A DNA stretch of 64,000 nucleotides, from positions 2,079,001 through 2,143,000 of the forward strand of contig OX439005.1 in the NCBI GenBank assembly GCA_949316495.1, written 5' to 3'. The position numbers and the translations under genes are program-made. Numbering within the stretch: position 1 is the first letter of the stretch; each line of letters begins with the position of its first letter. Shown here one piece after another: positions 60,334 through 64,000 of this stretch. The notes under the pieces are model-generated. The model was not told where the DNA came from and did no database searches. It saw only the letters and a list, made by a program, of their open reading frames with translations. The DNA comes from Amphiduros pacificus (Eukaryota > Annelida > Polychaeta > Phyllodocida > Hesionidae).

Positions 60334-63300
60334 ATGGATACGAAACTAAACGTGGCTGTACTTCTGTTTCATGTTATGCTGTGTGGAACACTCAGTAGTA
60401 AGATACAATCATTCAGATATTTTTTAAATTTCAGATTTGCACAAAAACATGACCTGTTTTGCCCTTTGAAACATTTCTCAAGTTACATCCACAACGATTT
60501 TAGTACTTTCATTTGTCTACCACTGTCGCAAATAATTTTGCCCCTACATTTCTTAACCTGTGAATGCATTGGCGCCTCTATCTACCCATTTGAACTTTTG
60601 AAATAATCACACGCTGGTTCTTTGCCAAACTTTGTCCTCTTTAAAGTTTGATTTTTATTCTTAGTATTAACACGTCATGGATACACTGCATGAACAATCA
60701 GCTTTTTACCACCAAAAAACTGATGCATCATATCTTTAGAAAGTAGATAATTTTGAAACAAAAACTGTGGTATATATCTCGGAATATATTGTAAAAGTTT
60801 TAATATTTAAGCCAATATCTAAGCCAATAGCTTTCTGTTTTATAAGCTTTCATACAGGGTTTTGGCATCACGTCCTATGTACTGATCCAAAGCTTTTGAC
60901 ATTCTCAGCAATGTCACTGATTGATGTCTCATAACAAGTATTTTTTATTGTGAGCTGAGGTCCCTTCCTGAAGGGTTTATGCCAGATCCTTTCCTTAAGA
61001 GAATATACCCGACTTTGGAGGTGAAACACTGGAGAAAGGACCAGTCATGGGGGATTAAAAAGTTAAATAGGGCATAGAGGCGAATGCAATTACACGTATT
61101 GCATTGGTGATAAAATAATTTGTGATAACTGTAGCCAAGTACTTGTGAAAGCACTCAAAACATGGTGGCTGGAATTGTAAGTTGATGGAAGATTGCCTCG
61201 GAATCTCTCGAAGGAAGATTGCCTCGGAATCTCTCGAAGGACGATTGCTTCGGAATCTCTCGAAGGAAGATTGCCTCGGAATCTCTCGAAGGAAGATTGT
61301 CTCGGAATCTCGCGAAGGAAGATTGTCTCGGAATCTTTCGAAGGAAGATTGCCTCAGAATCTCTTGAAGGCCAAAACGTAATGAATCTGAATTCCTTGTA
61401 AATATGTGACTGGATGGATTGTCCAATCAGTGACCTGGGACGAGACAATTTAGTGAGGCATCACTATCCTAATAAGTTGTTCAGTCATAATAGAGACTTT
61501 ACGATTTTATAGACATGCAATAGAGTGACTGACAGAAGATGAGAATGATGCGCCAACTCCTTAAATCATTACAACATCTTTTCATCGAATCTGGTCTCAA
61601 TATCTGTTCTGGATACCAACATCCTCCTTATATTAAGAAACTACCTTTGGGATGCACACATCTTTGTCACATTATATCTGTAATCAGATTAAAAAATGTG
61701 CAATTTGTTCCATGACTTTCTCAAGTGTCTAATCTTTTGGGTTATATTCATTTCTCAAGAAGTGCATGGTGACAATTTTGTTATGTTTTAGTTATCCTAA
61801 TGAGACTGAGTTTTATAGATTTCTCATTAGAAGATCTGCACAAATTATATCTACTCATACTTCTATACCTTTAAAGTTATCAAAATCAACAATAAAATGT
61901 TGTCAATGGTACAACTAATTTATAACCCAATTCAAATTATTTTCCCAGAAAATATTGCCCTGCACCGGGCAGTGTACAGCGATCCTGGCGGGACAGGTCC
62001 AGAGTTGGCTGTGGACGGCGACTCTGCTGATGATATGGGTGCAGGGAATTGCTTCTCCAGTCAGACAGGCAGTTGGTGGCTTGTTGACCTGCAGGAGGAT
62101 TACTCAGTGGACAGGGTGGAGGTGGTGAGCAGGGGGGAGTGCTGTGGTAAGTCCTCAACCAGTCCAGGTCTACTCACTCTAATGAATGGATGATTGACAC
62201 AGAACATATCAATATTGGAAAACCATAAAGATTGTAGAATACATATAATGTACACCCTTCTCATTTATGCAGCATTCATGGGAGATATATTAAAAAGAAA
62301 TTACCATCGATTATTTGAAAAAGCAATAAATAATAGTTATAACCTTGGAGCAATTACTCCAAGCTATAACAAAGCCAATAGAATGGAATAATGAATAAAT
62401 GAATGCTTCACCCACATCGCAACAATGACGTCATTCAGTGCCTGACAATATATTGAACTTGTTTTTGTTTTAGTCAATTTCTATTTCCTTCTGAGATGAA
62501 TGTTTATCCAATACATGTTTGATTTAACATTACACACTAAAAACACATGTTTATTCTTTAAACTTTCTTAAATGTTTTGTATGTACCTTACTTTATTAAT
62601 GACACAGAGGGTGGTAATTACGATCATTATATACAGTTTCATGACTTATCCGATGATCAATTATTTGCTTTGTTGTCAGTGTACTCTGCTGTACATCTGA
62701 GTGTCATCTGCATAGATAGGGTAACTCAATTCATACTTTGCAATGATGTCGGCAAGAGGAGAAATTTAAACAGAAAAATATGATAGGTTCCTAGGCTGAT
62801 ACCTGTGAAACACCATACTTAATGGATCTCAGATTTGACTTGCGTTTACCAACTTTAAAAAAAACTGATTAAACTCATCATAATAACTTGTTGAACTTAT
62901 TCAACACATTATCTATCATAAAAAGTACAGACAGTTATTAGATTTTCACAATTGCACTTTCAGAGGAGCAGTTTGCAGACGTACATGTCTACATTAGCAC
63001 ATACTTTGATGGAACATCTCCACTTTTTGTGAGCGAGGAGAAGTGTGGGACTTTCACAGGACCAGCAAGCACCTCTGGGCCGCATGTTTTTCAATGTCCG
63101 CTCCCACTAACAGGAAGATATGTTGTAATTCACAAAGAAAATGCCGATTCTCTGCCCCTTTGTGAGGTAACAGTAATTCCAACCAATTTTGCACTGGGGA
63201 AAACTGCCTACAGCGAAGGGCACTGGAGCGACCGAGTTCCCGCCAGAGCGACGGACGGCAACGTGAACCCTCGCATGTCCGCGGGATCTTGCTTTGACAG

Positions 63301-63389
63301 CGGAGGCTATGATTGGTGGGCTGTGGATCTCGCTGCTTATATTGACGTTACCTCTGTGGAGGTTGTCAGCAGTACGGACAGTTGTTGTG
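60334..63389 (+). CDS. Secreted F-type lectin (FTP/fucolectin) protein, first three exons, incomplete
   Basis: Exons 60,334-60,397, 61,949-62,146 and 62,964-63,389; all introns are phase 1 and GT-AG. Exon 1 encodes MDTKLN and a hydrophobic stretch (VAVLLFHVMLCGTLS), a signal peptide. Exon 2 holds the first half of an F-lectin domain: NIALHRAVYS, AVDGD, CFSSQTGSWWLVDL, VEVVSRGECCG. Exon 3 completes it (VHVYISTYF, CPLPLTGRYVVIH, LCEVTVI) and starts a second one (NFALGKTAYSEG, RATDGN, SCFDSGGYDWWAVDL, VEVVSSTDSCCG), which continues beyond the last donor at 63,390. F-lectin domains bind fucose. I see WWxVDL and the paired cysteines, but the H and the RGD-type R residues for fucose binding are not clear in domain 1, so ligand binding is open. 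An upstream in-frame ATG at 60,241 exists; I chose the one giving a clean signal peptide. The 3' part lies outside the window. Confidence 0.85.
60398..61186. other. Lectin intron 1, left part, no feature
   Basis: AT-rich intron DNA. I see no gene or clear element. Confidence 0.6.
61187..61368. repeat. 26-bp minisatellite, 7 units
   Basis: Seven units of exactly 26 bp (GGAAGATTGCCTCGGAATCT plus CTCGAA) start at 61,187 and every 26 bp. They differ at single bases. Because 26 is not divisible by three, three frames are open on each strand for about 60 codons, which is not evidence of a gene. It lies in lectin intron 1. Confidence 0.95.
61369..61948. other. Lectin intron 1, right part, no feature
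   Basis: AT-rich, ending in the acceptor TTTTCCCAG. Nothing else is recognisable. Confidence 0.6.
62147..62689. other. Lectin intron 2, left part, no feature
   Basis: AT-rich intron DNA in which I recognise nothing. Confidence 0.6.
62690..62860 (-). mobile_element. Decayed CR1/L2-like reverse transcriptase fragment
   Basis: On the minus strand CCTATCTATGCAGATGACAC encodes PIYADDT, the catalytic YADD box, and a degraded counterpart of YGVPQGS lies before it. The stretch aligns by eye with 35.08-35.26 kb of the LINE at 34-37 kb. It is short, has lost its frame, and sits antisense in lectin intron 2. Confidence 0.7.
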
Positions 63390-63439
63390 GTAAGCAGTTT
63401 ATAAATTTATTGCATAAATATCCAGAGTCTTGTATGGGG

Positions 63440-63790
63440 GCATATTCCACTGGGGGGGGGGGGTACTCCCCGGGGGGGGGGTACTCTCATGATTTTAACC
63501 CGCGGAGGCTGGGATGGAACTGAAATCCCCAGAGCCTGATTTAGGGAAAGATTCTATCATTATTGGTACCCTGATTTAGGACTAGCTGAAATTTGGTACC
63601 CTGATTTGGGACTAGCTGAATTTTTGATATCCTCATTTAGGGATGATGCAGAAGGAGGAGATTTGGAAAAGGGGATTGTGATCCCTGTTTAGGGAGAAAT
63701 TTGAAAAACAGTATCCTGTTTTAGGGAAAATGATAAAATATCTTAACCCGTCTTTGGGAAAATATCAGCGAAAAGGAGCCTATTTAGCCC
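63440..63790. repeat. G-run and degenerate CCTGATTTAGG repeat
   Basis: Two runs of nine or more G frame TACTCCCC at 63,452-63,481. After that CCTGATTTAGG-like motifs recur at irregular intervals of about 30-50 bp (GGTACCCTGATTTAGG at 63,567, GGTACCCTGATTTGGG at 63,596, then CCTGTTTTAGG). It probably belongs to a dispersed repeat in lectin intron 3, family unknown. Confidence 0.55.
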
Positions 63791-63804
63791 AGCTTCCCCG
63801 GTAA

Positions 63805-63900
63805 CGTACTTGGCCTCAATGGCTCCATTGGTAGATCATTCAACTTGGCACCAACACATCCCAGGTTCGATTCCCCAACCACCAGTTTTTATCCTTTTAA
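63805..63900 (+). mobile_element. tRNA-like SINE head or tRNA pseudogene
   Basis: TGGCTCCATTGGTAGA at 63,820 resembles an A box and GGTTCGATTCC at 63,863 is a perfect B box at near-normal spacing, with a TTTTT run soon after. The T stem does not pair (CCAGG against CCCCA) and A14 is C, so it is not a working tRNA. Confidence 0.45.
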
Positions 63901-64000
63901 AAATTCTATTTCTATTTATTTTAATTTCAAATGTACAAAATTTTTTATATGGGTTGAAGCTCATGTATGAAAGTTCAATCTGTTGTCCTTGTGTCGCCGC

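Overview
The window is nuclear DNA of an animal, most likely a marine invertebrate (a non-vertebrate deuterostome or a lophotrochozoan; I cannot place it more closely). The reasons are intron-rich host genes with GT-AG introns, metazoan PAF1 and MED29 orthologues, an F-type lectin gene, CR1/L2-like LINE remains, and AT-rich non-coding DNA.

Layout. (1) 1-34,139: a tandem array of about 1.26-kb units, each with one 74-nt tRNA-Asn(GUU) gene. There are 24 copies on the minus strand to about 30,253, then the array flips and 3 more lie on the plus strand. Each copy I checked has A and B boxes and a TTTT stop just downstream, and most have a TATA-like box near -30. The units form higher-order repeats: a hexamer of about 7.58 kb twice over, then 2,487-bp dimers. 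(2) 34,178-38,831: decayed non-LTR retrotransposons. These are a CR1/L2-like element with endonuclease and reverse transcriptase, an inverted 3' end of the same family, and part of a second LINE. A likely SINE at 39.2 kb and a 38-bp minisatellite at 39.5 kb follow. (3) 40,980-57,358: two host genes head to head, MED29 (minus, 4 exons) and PAF1 (plus, 13 exons), with start codons 142 bp apart. MED29 intron 3 holds a 6.1-kb, 15-bp minisatellite. MED29 intron 1 holds a LINE fragment and a mariner/Tc1-like MITE. PAF1 intron 8 begins with 29 exact-length 48-bp repeats, each copying the end of exon 8 and its 5' splice site. (4) 58,020-59,260: a satellite-like array with alternating 173/192-bp spacing and one inverted arm. 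A 26-bp repeat lies at 61.2 kb. (5) 60,334 to beyond 63,389: the first three exons of a secreted protein with tandem F-lectin (FTP) domains, with a decayed LINE piece in intron 2 and tRNA-like repeat material at the right edge.

How the parts relate: PAF1 (PAF1 complex, Pol II elongation) and MED29 (Mediator tail) are both Pol II transcription factors and share one short divergent promoter, an arrangement I also recall for the human pair on 19q13. The tRNA array is an independent Pol III locus. The most unusual features are the duplicated splice donors in PAF1, the giant G-rich intron of MED29, and the hierarchical tRNA-Asn array with diverging copies.
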